NCBI GenBank assembly: GCA_016931015.1
Contig: JAFGFP010000093.1
Location: forward strand, 1-10,234
DNA: 10,234 bases
From: Dehalococcoidales bacterium
GTDB lineage: Bacteria > Chloroflexota > Dehalococcoidia > Dehalococcoidales > UBA5760
Direction of reading: 5' to 3'
How positions within the stretch are numbered: position 1 is the first letter of the stretch; each line of letters opens with the position of its first letter. The notes beneath the pieces are model-generated. The model worked only from the letters and a program-made list of their open reading frames with translations. It did no database searches and was not told the DNA's origin. The translations under genes were made by a program, and so were the position numbers. Below, in pieces: positions 1 through 5,813 of the stretch.

Positions 1-195
1 CATGCGCTGGATGGCTTCTTCCCGGGCGCTGGACATCATCTCGGTGTAGTCGGTTATCTCACCGCCAACGATGCCCTTGAAGCCCGCCCTGAGGTCCTTA
101 CCGATGTGCCGGGCCTGGATGGTGTTACCCCTGACCAGACCGATGGTTCTGGCGACCGTCTTTCCCTCGACTCGCTCTGAAGTGGTGATAATCAT
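1..195 (-). CDS. YbjQ/UPF0145 family protein, N-terminal part (cut by window edge)
   Basis: The first 65 residues are visible, and the gene runs off the left edge. Family members are about 105 residues and form small oligomeric proteins of unknown function, often called heavy-metal-binding (DUF74). The pattern seen is a starting beta strand (MIITTSERVEGK), a TIGLVRGNTI segment, then an RHIGKDLRAGFKGIVGG segment followed by a helix with TDYTEMMSSAREEA. This follows the layout of E. coli YbjQ (GVVTGEAI, RDFFAGIRDIVGG, KAREIA). The ATG overlaps the TGA of the preceding membrane gene as ATGA, and a strong AGGAGG lies 7 nt upstream, so translation is probably coupled. It is the last visible gene of the ispD-cysS operon. 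The family call is confident; the function is unknown. Confidence 0.85.
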   Translation of the reverse strand, partial: MIITTSERVEGKTVARTIGLVRGNTIQARHIGKDLRAGFKGIVGGEITDYTEMMSSAREEAIQRM

Positions 196-407
196 TCCTT
201 TACCTCCTCGGTTTTCTCGGTTTTAGTTCTAGTTTGGGCTCTTCTGGTCTTGATGGCCCGTATCACCAGCCATAGCACCCCGCCCCCGATAATGCCCACC
301 CCTATCCTGAGCCCGAGGTGGACATCGGGGTTAGCGAAAAAGTCATGCATCCCGAAGCCCATGAGAGCCAGGATGACAATCCCGATGATGATAATGCCGA
401 TTTGCAC
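192..407 (-). CDS. Small hypothetical membrane protein, 71 aa
   Basis: I do not recognise a family. The protein has two hydrophobic segments, about residues 2-18 (an Ile-rich run) and 31-50 (Gly-rich, ending LWLVIRAI). They are joined by a short polar loop with HDFFANPDVH. A very charged Lys/Glu/Arg/Thr tail (about residues 52-71) follows. The shape suggests a two-pass inner-membrane protein with both ends probably cytoplasmic, given the basic tail. The start is GTG, with an AAGGA ribosome site 6 nt upstream that lies against the cysS stop codon. The gap to cysS is 9 bp. Its stop overlaps the ybjQ-like start, so the two are likely made together and may act together. That is inference from arrangement only. 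Confidence 0.7.
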   Translation of the reverse strand: MQIGIIIIGIVILALMGFGMHDFFANPDVHLGLRIGVGIIGGGVLWLVIRAIKTRRAQTRTKTEKTEEVKE

Positions 408-416
408 GTGTAATCC

Positions 417-1916
417 TTAAGTATTGTCCTCTAGGGTTATGCCTAGTTCGGCGAGTAGGCTGTTCAGAGATTCAACCGCTGGTGAACGTTCCCAAATCCT
501 TTTTGCTCCCCGAGAAGTATCTTCCAAGACTATGCCGAGTTCTGCTAGTCTGCTTCGTATTTTGTCAGCCCGTTGCCAGTCCTTGGCATCGCGACACTTT
601 GCACGCTCCTCAACGAGCCGCTCAACACGAACCTCAACCTCTGGAGTCGGTTGCACACTTACGTACACGGTAGGAGCGAAACCACGCACCTCTATTTGAG
701 CCGTCGGAACAGTTATAACAACATCGCGTCGTTTTAAACCAAAGACATCTCGTTTCAGTGAAAAGAGAGCCTCTTTAGCATCCTGAAAGCTAATTCCAGA
801 ATCGGCTGCTTGATTTATTGCGCTTGCCAAATCGAAAAGGACAGCTAATGCCTGGGGGGTGTTAAAATCATCGTCCATCGCCTCAGTAAACTGCTTTCGG
901 TACGGCTCAGCATCAAGAGCTTCCCCTTTGCCACCAGTTTGGTCGTCTCTGCGAAGCACTCGTGCTAACCTTTCAACCCCACCCACTGCCGCCTCTATCG
1001 CCGCCTCGGAGTAGGTCAGCGGGCTGCGGTAGTGGGAGCTTAAGACAAAGACGCGCAGGGCATCGGCGCTGTATTTCTCCAGGGCATCCTTGATGGTTAT
1101 CAGGTTGCCCAGGGACTTACTCATCTTCTCCTCGCCGAACTGCACCATACCGTTATGCAGCCAGTACTTGACGAACGGCTCGACACCGGTAAAGCACTCC
1201 GACTGGGCAATCTCGTTCTCGTGGTGGGGGAAGATTAAGTCCTGACCGCCGCCGTGAATGTCGAGGCTGTCCCCCAAGTATTTCAGGGACATGGCGCTGC
1301 ACTCGATGTGCCAGCCAGGCCGTCCCTGTCCCCAGGGGCTCTCCCAGTAGGGTTCGCCGGGTTTGGCCGCCTTCCACAGGGCAAAGTCCATGGGGTGCTC
1401 CTTTTCCTTACCCATCTCGATGCTGCAGCTAGTCATCATCGACTCTAGGTTGCGCCGGGAGAGCTTGCCGTAGCCCGGACAGCTCTTCACCCGGAAGTAG
1501 ACGCTGCCCCCGGCGGGGTAGGCGTGCCCTTTGTCGATGAGGCCCTGAATCACCTCGGTAATCTTATCTATCTCTCCGGTGGCATAGGGATATACGTCGG
1601 CGCGCTCGATACCAAGGGCGTCCATATCCCGGAAGAAGCTCTCGGTGTACTGCCCGGCCAGCTCGGCGGCCGGAACCCCGCGCTGGTTGGCCCGCTCGAT
1701 AATCTTATCGTCGATATCGGTCACGTTCTGTACGTAGCGGACTTTATAGCCCCGGAACCTGAGGTAGCGCCGGATGACGTCGAAGATAATATAGCTCATG
1801 GCGTGACCCAGGTGGCACTCGTCGTAGGGGGTAACCCCGCAGACGTATATCTTGACCTCGCTGCCCTGAGGCTGGAAAGTCTCCTTCTTACCGGAAAGAG
1901 TGTTAAATACCTTCAC
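417..1916 (-). CDS. cysS: Cysteinyl-tRNA synthetase, with C-terminal extension
   Basis: CysRS is a class I enzyme that charges tRNA-Cys with cysteine in the cytoplasm. The HIGH box is HLGH at residues 35-38 and the KMSKS loop is at 264-268. The expected zinc ligands are all present: C26, C206, H231 and E235. The DALR tRNA-binding region follows from about residue 285. Length is 499 residues against about 461 in E. coli. The extra length is a Val/Pro-rich insert near 405-430 and a tail that repeats the family's closing motif: LAELGIVLED at 457-466 and LAELGITLED at 488-497. The start is GTG, overlapping the cysE stop as GTGA, with GGGAG just upstream. Base composition falls from about 60-70% GC over the catalytic core to about 42-48% over roughly positions 420-900, the C-terminal third. 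Identity is certain; the origin of the tail is open. Confidence 0.97.
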   Translation of the reverse strand: MKVFNTLSGKKETFQPQGSEVKIYVCGVTPYDECHLGHAMSYIIFDVIRRYLRFRGYKVRYVQNVTDIDDKIIERANQRGVPAAELAGQYTESFFRDMDALGIERADVYPYATGEIDKITEVIQGLIDKGHAYPAGGSVYFRVKSCPGYGKLSRRNLESMMTSCSIEMGKEKEHPMDFALWKAAKPGEPYWESPWGQGRPGWHIECSAMSLKYLGDSLDIHGGGQDLIFPHHENEIAQSECFTGVEPFVKYWLHNGMVQFGEEKMSKSLGNLITIKDALEKYSADALRVFVLSSHYRSPLTYSEAAIEAAVGGVERLARVLRRDDQTGGKGEALDAEPYRKQFTEAMDDDFNTPQALAVLFDLASAINQAADSGISFQDAKEALFSLKRDVFGLKRRDVVITVPTAQIEVRGFAPTVYVSVQPTPEVEVRVERLVEERAKCRDAKDWQRADKIRSRLAELGIVLEDTSRGAKRIWERSPAVESLNSLLAELGITLEDNT

Positions 1917-2554
1917 CCTTGGCTCCCTTCAATCTTATTTAAGCGCTGCTCCAGCTCCGCGGTCTTCTCCTCCAGGTTCTCCAGCCGTTCCCCTACCGGG
2001 TCGGGCAGCTTCTCCACGGTGTCGGTGTCCGGGTTTCGCACCGCGACCACCCGTCCCGGCACCCCGACCACGGTGGCGTTGGGCGGCACCGAGTTTAAGA
2101 CCACCGAGCCGGCGCCCACCTTGGAGTTTTCCCCGATGACGATATCGCCGATAAGCTGGGCCCCGACGCCGACCAGGACGTTGTCCTCCAGGGTGGGGTG
2201 GCGCTTCACCCGCTGGGTGCTGGTGCCGCCCAGGGTTACCCCCTGGTGCAGGGTGACGTTATCGCCGATTTCGCAGGTCTCCCCGATAACCACCCCCATG
2301 CCGTGGTCGATAAATAACCCCTCGCCGATTTCGGCGCCGGGGTGAATCTCAATGCCGGTCAGAAAGCGGCTGATGTTGGCCACCAGTCGCGCCGGCCCCC
2401 GCAGCCCCCGGCGGTACAGGTCGTGGGCTACCCGGTGGTACTGGCGGGCGTGAAAACCGGGATAGGTAAAGAAGACCAGCGGGCCGCTGGTGGCCGCCGG
2501 GTCTCGCTCCATAGCGGCTCTGATATCTCGTTTTACACTGGTGATAAGCGACAT
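1913..2554 (-). CDS. cysE: Serine O-acetyltransferase, short EpsC/CysE type
   Basis: It transfers acetyl from acetyl-CoA to L-serine, giving O-acetylserine, the carbon skeleton for cysteine synthase. At 213 residues it is the short form lacking most of the N-terminal helical domain of E. coli CysE (273 aa). After a helical start, left-handed beta-helix hexapeptide repeats run from about residue 66 to 165. The catalytic pair is E69/H84 (IEIHPG...FIDHG), with Glu in the place of E. coli Asp143 as in Gram-positive EpsC. H119 (KRHPT) matches the E. coli His193 position. A C-terminal stretch (about 186-209) rich in Leu, Glu and Lys looks like a short coiled coil and is additional to the catalytic fold. 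The ATG is preceded by AAAGGAG. Overlap with cysS links cysteine synthesis to its charging. Confidence 0.95.
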   Translation of the reverse strand: MSLITSVKRDIRAAMERDPAATSGPLVFFTYPGFHARQYHRVAHDLYRRGLRGPARLVANISRFLTGIEIHPGAEIGEGLFIDHGMGVVIGETCEIGDNVTLHQGVTLGGTSTQRVKRHPTLEDNVLVGVGAQLIGDIVIGENSKVGAGSVVLNSVPPNATVVGVPGRVVAVRNPDTDTVEKLPDPVGERLENLEEKTAELEQRLNKIEGSQG

Positions 2555-2583
2555 AACTACATCTCCTTTCCTAGACTCTGCGC

Positions 2584-2676
2584 CTAGCTGCCCCGAGCGC
2601 CTCGGGGCTCATGACAGATGCAGTTGAGCACCTCCGTGGAGAAACCGGTTATCGTGCTTATCGCTTGCTTGTTCAT
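2584..2676 (-). CDS. Putative 30-aa cysteine-codon leader peptide upstream of cysE
   Basis: A short frame begins at ATG 2676, 8 nt after the ispF stop, and ends at TAG 2584, 29 nt before cysE. It starts MNKQAIS and contains VLNCICHEPRG: Cys codons TGC (codon 19) and TGT (codon 21). A GC-rich hairpin starts in codon 23. The position, directly ahead of serine acetyltransferase and cysteinyl-tRNA synthetase genes, is what a ribosome-stalling cysteine sensor would need. Against it, AGGA is only 2 nt from the ATG, so initiation may depend on reinitiation after ispF; two Cys codons are few; and no T-run follows the hairpin. No similarity to a known leader peptide is claimed. Confidence 0.4.
   Translation of the reverse strand: MNKQAISTITGFSTEVLNCICHEPRGARGS
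2590..2608 (-). promoter_or_regulatory. Strong GC hairpin in the ispF-cysE gap
   Basis: A perfect inverted repeat has 8-bp arms (GCCCCGAG/CTCGGGGC) around a 3-nt loop. It overlaps the end of the putative Cys leader frame and lies upstream of the cysE ribosome site. No T-tract follows on either strand, so it is not a standard intrinsic terminator. It could act as a translational or RNA-processing element, or be the barrier element of an attenuator. Confidence 0.55.
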
Positions 2677-2684
2677 TGTCCTAA

Positions 2685-3179
2685 CTACTCGCGGGCGGTG
2701 CTTGTAATCAGGGCGACCGCCTGGGCGGCTATCCCCTGTCCCCCGCCGATAAAACCCAGCCGGGCCGAGGTACTGGCCTTCAGGCTTACCTGGCCCACCT
2801 CGATACCCAGGGTTCGGCTGATATTCTGGCGCATCTTTTGTTTAAAATCGCTCAGCCGCGGCTCTTCGGTAATCACCGTAGCGTCGATGTTGGCTACCCG
2901 CCAGCCCTTTTCTTTAAGCATCTCGCTCGTTTTCTCAAGCAGCACCAGGCTGGAGATGCCCTCGTATTCCGCCGCGCCGGGCGGGAAGTGGCTGCCGATG
3001 TCGCCCAGGGCGGCCGCCCCGAGCAGGGCGTCGATGATGGCGTGGCTTAAGACGTCGGCGTCGCTCCAGCCGCTGAGCCCGTTGGCGAAGGGTATCTCCA
3101 CCCCGCCGAGCACCAGCCGCCTCCCCTCGCTCAGAGGGTGCACGTCGTAGCCGATACCGATACGCAGTCTATCTTCCAT
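2685..3179 (-). CDS. ispF: 2-C-methyl-D-erythritol 2,4-cyclodiphosphate synthase
   Basis: IspF closes CDP-ME 2-phosphate to ME-cyclodiphosphate with loss of CMP, a middle step of the MEP isoprenoid route. It is 164 aa, normal for the trimeric enzyme (E. coli 159). The metal ligands D12, H14 (YDVHP) and H46 are present, and residues 39-55 (SDADVLSHAIIDALLGA) fit the family signature. DIGSHFPP is also present. The C-terminal nucleotide region reads KASTSARLGFIGGGQGIA (134-151). Aligned by eye to E. coli KATTTEKLGFTGRGEGIA, the Glu135 that helps hold the metal at the diphosphate is Ala139, Arg142 is Gly146 and Glu144 is Gln148. The start overlaps the end of ispD by 11 bp, so the two are translated from one message. 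Identity is secure; the changed residues are discussed as a finding. Confidence 0.96.
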   Translation of the reverse strand: MEDRLRIGIGYDVHPLSEGRRLVLGGVEIPFANGLSGWSDADVLSHAIIDALLGAAALGDIGSHFPPGAAEYEGISSLVLLEKTSEMLKEKGWRVANIDATVITEEPRLSDFKQKMRQNISRTLGIEVGQVSLKASTSARLGFIGGGQGIAAQAVALITSTARE

Positions 3180-3858
3180 GCTCTTTTAACAGGGCCTCGG
3201 CCAGAGCCAGGTCGCCGGGCGTCGTTATCTTTATATTATCATAAGCACCCATATAAAGCTTGACTCGCTGGCCCGACCGCTCCACCGCGGCGGCATCGTC
3301 GGTTACTACGTCATCTCCCAGGTTATTATAGGCGCCGGTTAGAATATCCCGGCGGAATACCTGCGGCGTCTGCACCGCCCAAAGCTCTCGTCGCGGCAGC
3401 GTCTCCCGGACGAGCATGTCGTCGCCCGCCACCTTGATGGTGTCCGTAACCGGCACCGCCGCCGCCGCTGCCCCCGTGGCCTCGGCGGCCCTCAGCCCGC
3501 GACGGATTAGGTCCTCGCTTAACAACGGTCTGGCCCCGTCGTGGACGACCACCCAGGCGCAGTCCGGGAGCCGCTTGAGCCCGGCGACCACCGAGTCCTG
3601 GCGCCGCCGCCCCCCGGGGCAGATATCGCTCACCTTAGACCAGCCGCCGGCCGTCGCCAGTTGCCGGCCCCGCTCCAGGTTAGCTTCACTCAAGACGAGG
3701 ACAATCCGGCTAATCAGCCGGCAGTTTTCAAAGGTACGCACCACCCGGCTTATCACCGGCTCTCCGCTCAGTAAGGCCGTGAGCTTGTCCCCGCCGCCCA
3801 TCCGCTCCCCCGAGCCGGCGGCCACGATGACGGCGCCTACCTTCTGCTGGCTGTGCAT
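3169..3858 (-). CDS. ispD: 2-C-methyl-D-erythritol 4-phosphate cytidylyltransferase
   Basis: IspD joins CTP and MEP to give CDP-ME, the substrate route to IspF two steps later. With the start used here it has 229 residues, close to the E. coli enzyme (236). Seen are the nucleotide loop AAGSGERM (13-20) with K25, GGRRRQDSV (82-90), VHDGARP (D107, R110), the QTPQ motif, VTDDAAAVE (185-193) and DNIKITTPGDLALAE with K210. ATG 3858 is chosen over an in-frame TTG at 3891 because a TATAAT box (3880-3885) sits inside the longer version, and because family members begin a few residues before the VAAG loop. GGAG lies 11 nt upstream of the ATG, somewhat far. It heads the operon continuing to ispF, cysE and cysS. 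The cupin gene is divergent. Confidence 0.95.
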   Translation of the reverse strand: MHSQQKVGAVIVAAGSGERMGGGDKLTALLSGEPVISRVVRTFENCRLISRIVLVLSEANLERGRQLATAGGWSKVSDICPGGRRRQDSVVAGLKRLPDCAWVVVHDGARPLLSEDLIRRGLRAAEATGAAAAAVPVTDTIKVAGDDMLVRETLPRRELWAVQTPQVFRRDILTGAYNNLGDDVVTDDAAAVERSGQRVKLYMGAYDNIKITTPGDLALAEALLKEHGR

Positions 3859-3872
3859 TCCTAAAGCCACTC

Positions 3873-3885
3873 CTATCTGATTATA
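3873..3885 (-). promoter_or_regulatory. Likely promoter -10 for the ispD operon
   Basis: TATAAT occupies 3885 to 3880 on the minus strand, placing transcription start near 3873 and leaving a leader of only about 15 nt before ATG 3858. I see no convincing -35 hexamer 16-18 bp upstream, so this rests on the -10 and the divergent gene arrangement. Confidence 0.5.
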
Positions 3886-3935
3886 AGGCAAAAACGAGCC
3901 TCATATCTACTGCTGCCTGGTATCGGGCGGGCCGG

Positions 3936-3971
3936 GTTACAGGCGGGTTATTAAGTGCTATAATTAGGTTA
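3936..3971 (+). promoter_or_regulatory. Promoter of the cupin gene
   Basis: The -35 is GTTACA (3936-3941, four of six consensus bases). A 17-bp spacer leads to TATAAT (3959-3964) with an extended -10 TG at 3956-3957. The predicted start is A3971, giving a leader of about 26 nt. GGAGGT at 3983-3988 lies 8 nt before the ATG. It is back to back with the ispD -10, 73 bp away, so one regulator could control both. Confidence 0.7.
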
Positions 3972-3996
3972 GCCACGACGACGGAGGTCTGTATCT

Positions 3997-4332
3997 ATGA
4001 AAGTGTGTAAATATATTGACGTCGAGCCCGTGAAGGAAAACCCTGGGGTAACCAAGTACAACGTCATTACCGCCGAGGACGGGGCGCCCAACTTCTGTAT
4101 GCGGGTCTTTGAGGTTCAGCCGGGGAACTCGACCCCGTCTCATGCCCACCCCTGGGAGCACGAGATATTCATAGTTTCCGGCCGGGGAGTCCTGGTGGGT
4201 GAGGCGGGGGGCACCGAGATTGACAAGGGCAGCGTCATCTTTATCGCCCCTAACGAGAATCACTGCCTGGTTAATCAAGGAAACGACCCGCTGCGCTTCG
4301 TGTGCCTTATCCCGCTGGCCATCGCGGAGTAG
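3997..4332 (+). CDS. Small single-domain cupin protein
   Basis: This 111-aa protein is one cupin_2 beta-barrel. Motif 1 is HAHPWEHE, with likely metal ligands H49, H51 and E56, followed by G62. Motif 2 is GSVIFIAPNENHCLVN, with ligand H89 and N93. A complete 3-His/1-Glu set means it probably binds a divalent metal. Members this small range from enzymes to sugar or ligand sensors, and the sequence does not fix a substrate. Three further Cys residues (C4, C34, C90) stand out in so short a protein, with a fourth at C103. It is the only plus-strand gene supported in the window and is transcribed alone from its own promoter, with a strong GGAGGT ribosome site. It converges on radA. The fold call is firm; the function is unknown. 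Confidence 0.88.
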   Translation: MKVCKYIDVEPVKENPGVTKYNVITAEDGAPNFCMRVFEVQPGNSTPSHAHPWEHEIFIVSGRGVLVGEAGGTEIDKGSVIFIAPNENHCLVNQGNDPLRFVCLIPLAIAE

Positions 4333-4347
4333 GTTGACTTTACATAA

Positions 4348-4363
4348 CTTAGACCATTCTAAG
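4348..4363. terminator. Weak hairpin between convergent cupin and radA genes
   Basis: The 49-bp gap between the two stop codons has a perfect 6-bp stem (CTTAGA/TCTAAG) with a 4-nt loop, and an alternative GACC/GGTC pairing over it. On the minus strand it is followed by TTATGT, only a partial T-run; on the plus strand by GC-rich DNA. It may end radA transcripts weakly. Confidence 0.3.
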
Positions 4364-4381
4364 GTCGCAGGGGGCGTCGTT

Positions 4382-5770
4382 TCAGTCTTTAGAGGGCTTG
4401 GCACCCTTGACCAGCCCCAGCCCGATGGCTTCCTTTAAGGTGCTCGCCGGGACAAGCTCGATGTCCTTACGGTCGGCCTTAGTCCCCGCCCGGGGCACCA
4501 GGCAGCGCTTGAAGCCCAGGCGGGCCGCCTCGCTGATTCGCCTTTCCAGCTGGGGGACGCTTCTCAGCTCCCCGCTCAGGCCTACCTCGCCCACGGCGGC
4601 CAGTTCCGGGTCGCTGCCGGTGTCCCGGTAGCTGGAGGCGATAGCCAGCGCCAGGCCCAAATCGGCGGCGGGCTCGCTAATCTTAAGCCCGCCGGTAACG
4701 TTGGCGATAATATCCTGATTACCCAGCTTGAGACCGGCCCGCCGGCTGAGCACGGCGGTAATGAGCAAGAGCCGCCCGAAGTCGACGCCGTTGGCGGTGC
4801 GTCGGGGCAAGCCGAAGCTGGTGGGGTTGGTCAGCGCCTGAATCTCGACGAGCAGGGGTCGGCTGCCCTCGAGGGTGGGCACCACCACGGAGCCGACGGC
4901 CTGGCTGAAACGCTGCGCCAGGAGCGCCTGCGATGGGTCGCTCACCTCAATCAGGCCCTCGCTTTTCATCTCGAAGACGCCCACCTCGTTACTGGAGCCG
5001 AAGCGGTTTTTGGTACAGCGCAGCAGCCGGTAGCTGCTGAAGGGCTCGCCCTCGAGGTAGAGGACGACGTCGACGATGTGCTCCAGCACCCGGGGCCCGG
5101 CGATGGCGCCGTCTTTGGTGACGTGGCCGGTGATGAACACCGGGGTGGCGTTGAGCTTGGCCCAGCGCATCAGCTCCAGGGTACACTCCCGAACCTGGGT
5201 GATGCTGCCCGGCGACGTCTCCAGCCGGGGGAGATAGACGGTCTGGATGGAGTCGATAATCGCCAGGCTGGGTTTCATCTGCTCGAACTGGTTCAGGATG
5301 ACCTCGAGGTCGGTCTCCGCGAGCAGATAGAGCCGGTCGCCCTTTATCTTGAGGCGCTCCGAGCGGAGCTTTATCTGGCGTAGCGTTTCCTCGCCGGAAA
5401 CATAGACCACGCTGCCCGAAGTCCCGGTGATAAGGTGCGCTACCTGAAGTAAAAGGGTCGATTTACCGATACCCGGCTCGCCGGCGATGAGCCCCAGGGA
5501 GCCGGACACGATACCGCCGCCGAGCACCCGGTTAAACTCGGCCATGGGAATGGGGAAGCGGTCGTGGGCATCGGTGCTAATCCGGGATAGCTCCTGAGGC
5601 GGGCTTACGGGGGATGAATGAAGGGTGGCCGTGGTAACGGCCACCCTGGTCTCCACAAAGCTATTCCATTCCTGACAGTTGGGACAGCGTCCCAGCCACT
5701 TCAGGCTCTCTTTCCCGCACTGCTGGCAGACGAATACCGTGCTCTCGCGGGGCTTATCTATCTTGGCCAC
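4382..5770 (-). CDS. radA: DNA repair protein RadA (Sms)
   Basis: RadA is a hexameric RecA-like helicase that drives branch migration and helps process recombination intermediates with RecA. It has 462 aa, the usual length. In order: a four-cysteine zinc finger (C15, C18, C29, C32); the ATPase core with Walker A GEPGIGKS (97-104) and LAIIDSIQT near 169-177; the RadA-specific KNRFG motif (254-258); and a Lon-protease-like C-terminal domain from about 290 (GGLKISEPAADLGLALAIASS, VGEVGLSGELR) that is structural in this family. The start is GTG. An in-frame TAG two codons upstream rules out a longer form, and the ribosome site is weak. It lies 43 bp after oadB, so it may be partly read from the decarboxylase promoter. 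No independent promoter is evident. Confidence 0.96.
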   Translation of the reverse strand: MAKIDKPRESTVFVCQQCGKESLKWLGRCPNCQEWNSFVETRVAVTTATLHSSPVSPPQELSRISTDAHDRFPIPMAEFNRVLGGGIVSGSLGLIAGEPGIGKSTLLLQVAHLITGTSGSVVYVSGEETLRQIKLRSERLKIKGDRLYLLAETDLEVILNQFEQMKPSLAIIDSIQTVYLPRLETSPGSITQVRECTLELMRWAKLNATPVFITGHVTKDGAIAGPRVLEHIVDVVLYLEGEPFSSYRLLRCTKNRFGSSNEVGVFEMKSEGLIEVSDPSQALLAQRFSQAVGSVVVPTLEGSRPLLVEIQALTNPTSFGLPRRTANGVDFGRLLLITAVLSRRAGLKLGNQDIIANVTGGLKISEPAADLGLALAIASSYRDTGSDPELAAVGEVGLSGELRSVPQLERRISEAARLGFKRCLVPRAGTKADRKDIELVPASTLKEAIGLGLVKGAKPSKD

Positions 5771-5791
5771 GGCCTAACTTTACCCCATCCC

Positions 5792-5810
5792 GGCGGGCAA
5801 AGCAACCGCC
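5792..5810 (-). other. Hairpin in the oadB-radA gap
   Basis: An inverted repeat GGCGG/CCGCC with a 9-nt loop begins 3 nt after the oadB stop codon. No T-run follows on the minus strand. It could protect the 3' end of the oad message or reduce read-through into radA. The evidence is structural only. Confidence 0.35.
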
Positions 5811-5813
5811 TCT

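Noticed and set aside
1524..2345. Plus-strand open frame of 273 codons across cysS and cysE
   Set aside because: It is antisense to two unmistakable conserved genes, its translation is low complexity with no recognisable domain, and GC-rich codon structure explains it.
2590..2608. Intrinsic terminator after ispF
   Set aside because: The hairpin is strong but no T-run follows on either strand, and cysE and cysS appear to lack another promoter.
2611..3150. Plus-strand open frame of 179 codons over ispF
   Set aside because: It is an antisense shadow of ispF, Ser/Pro/Arg rich with no motif and no ribosome site.
3859..3891. Longer ispD beginning at TTG 3891
   Set aside because: The added 11 residues contain the TATAAT box and precede the normal family start.
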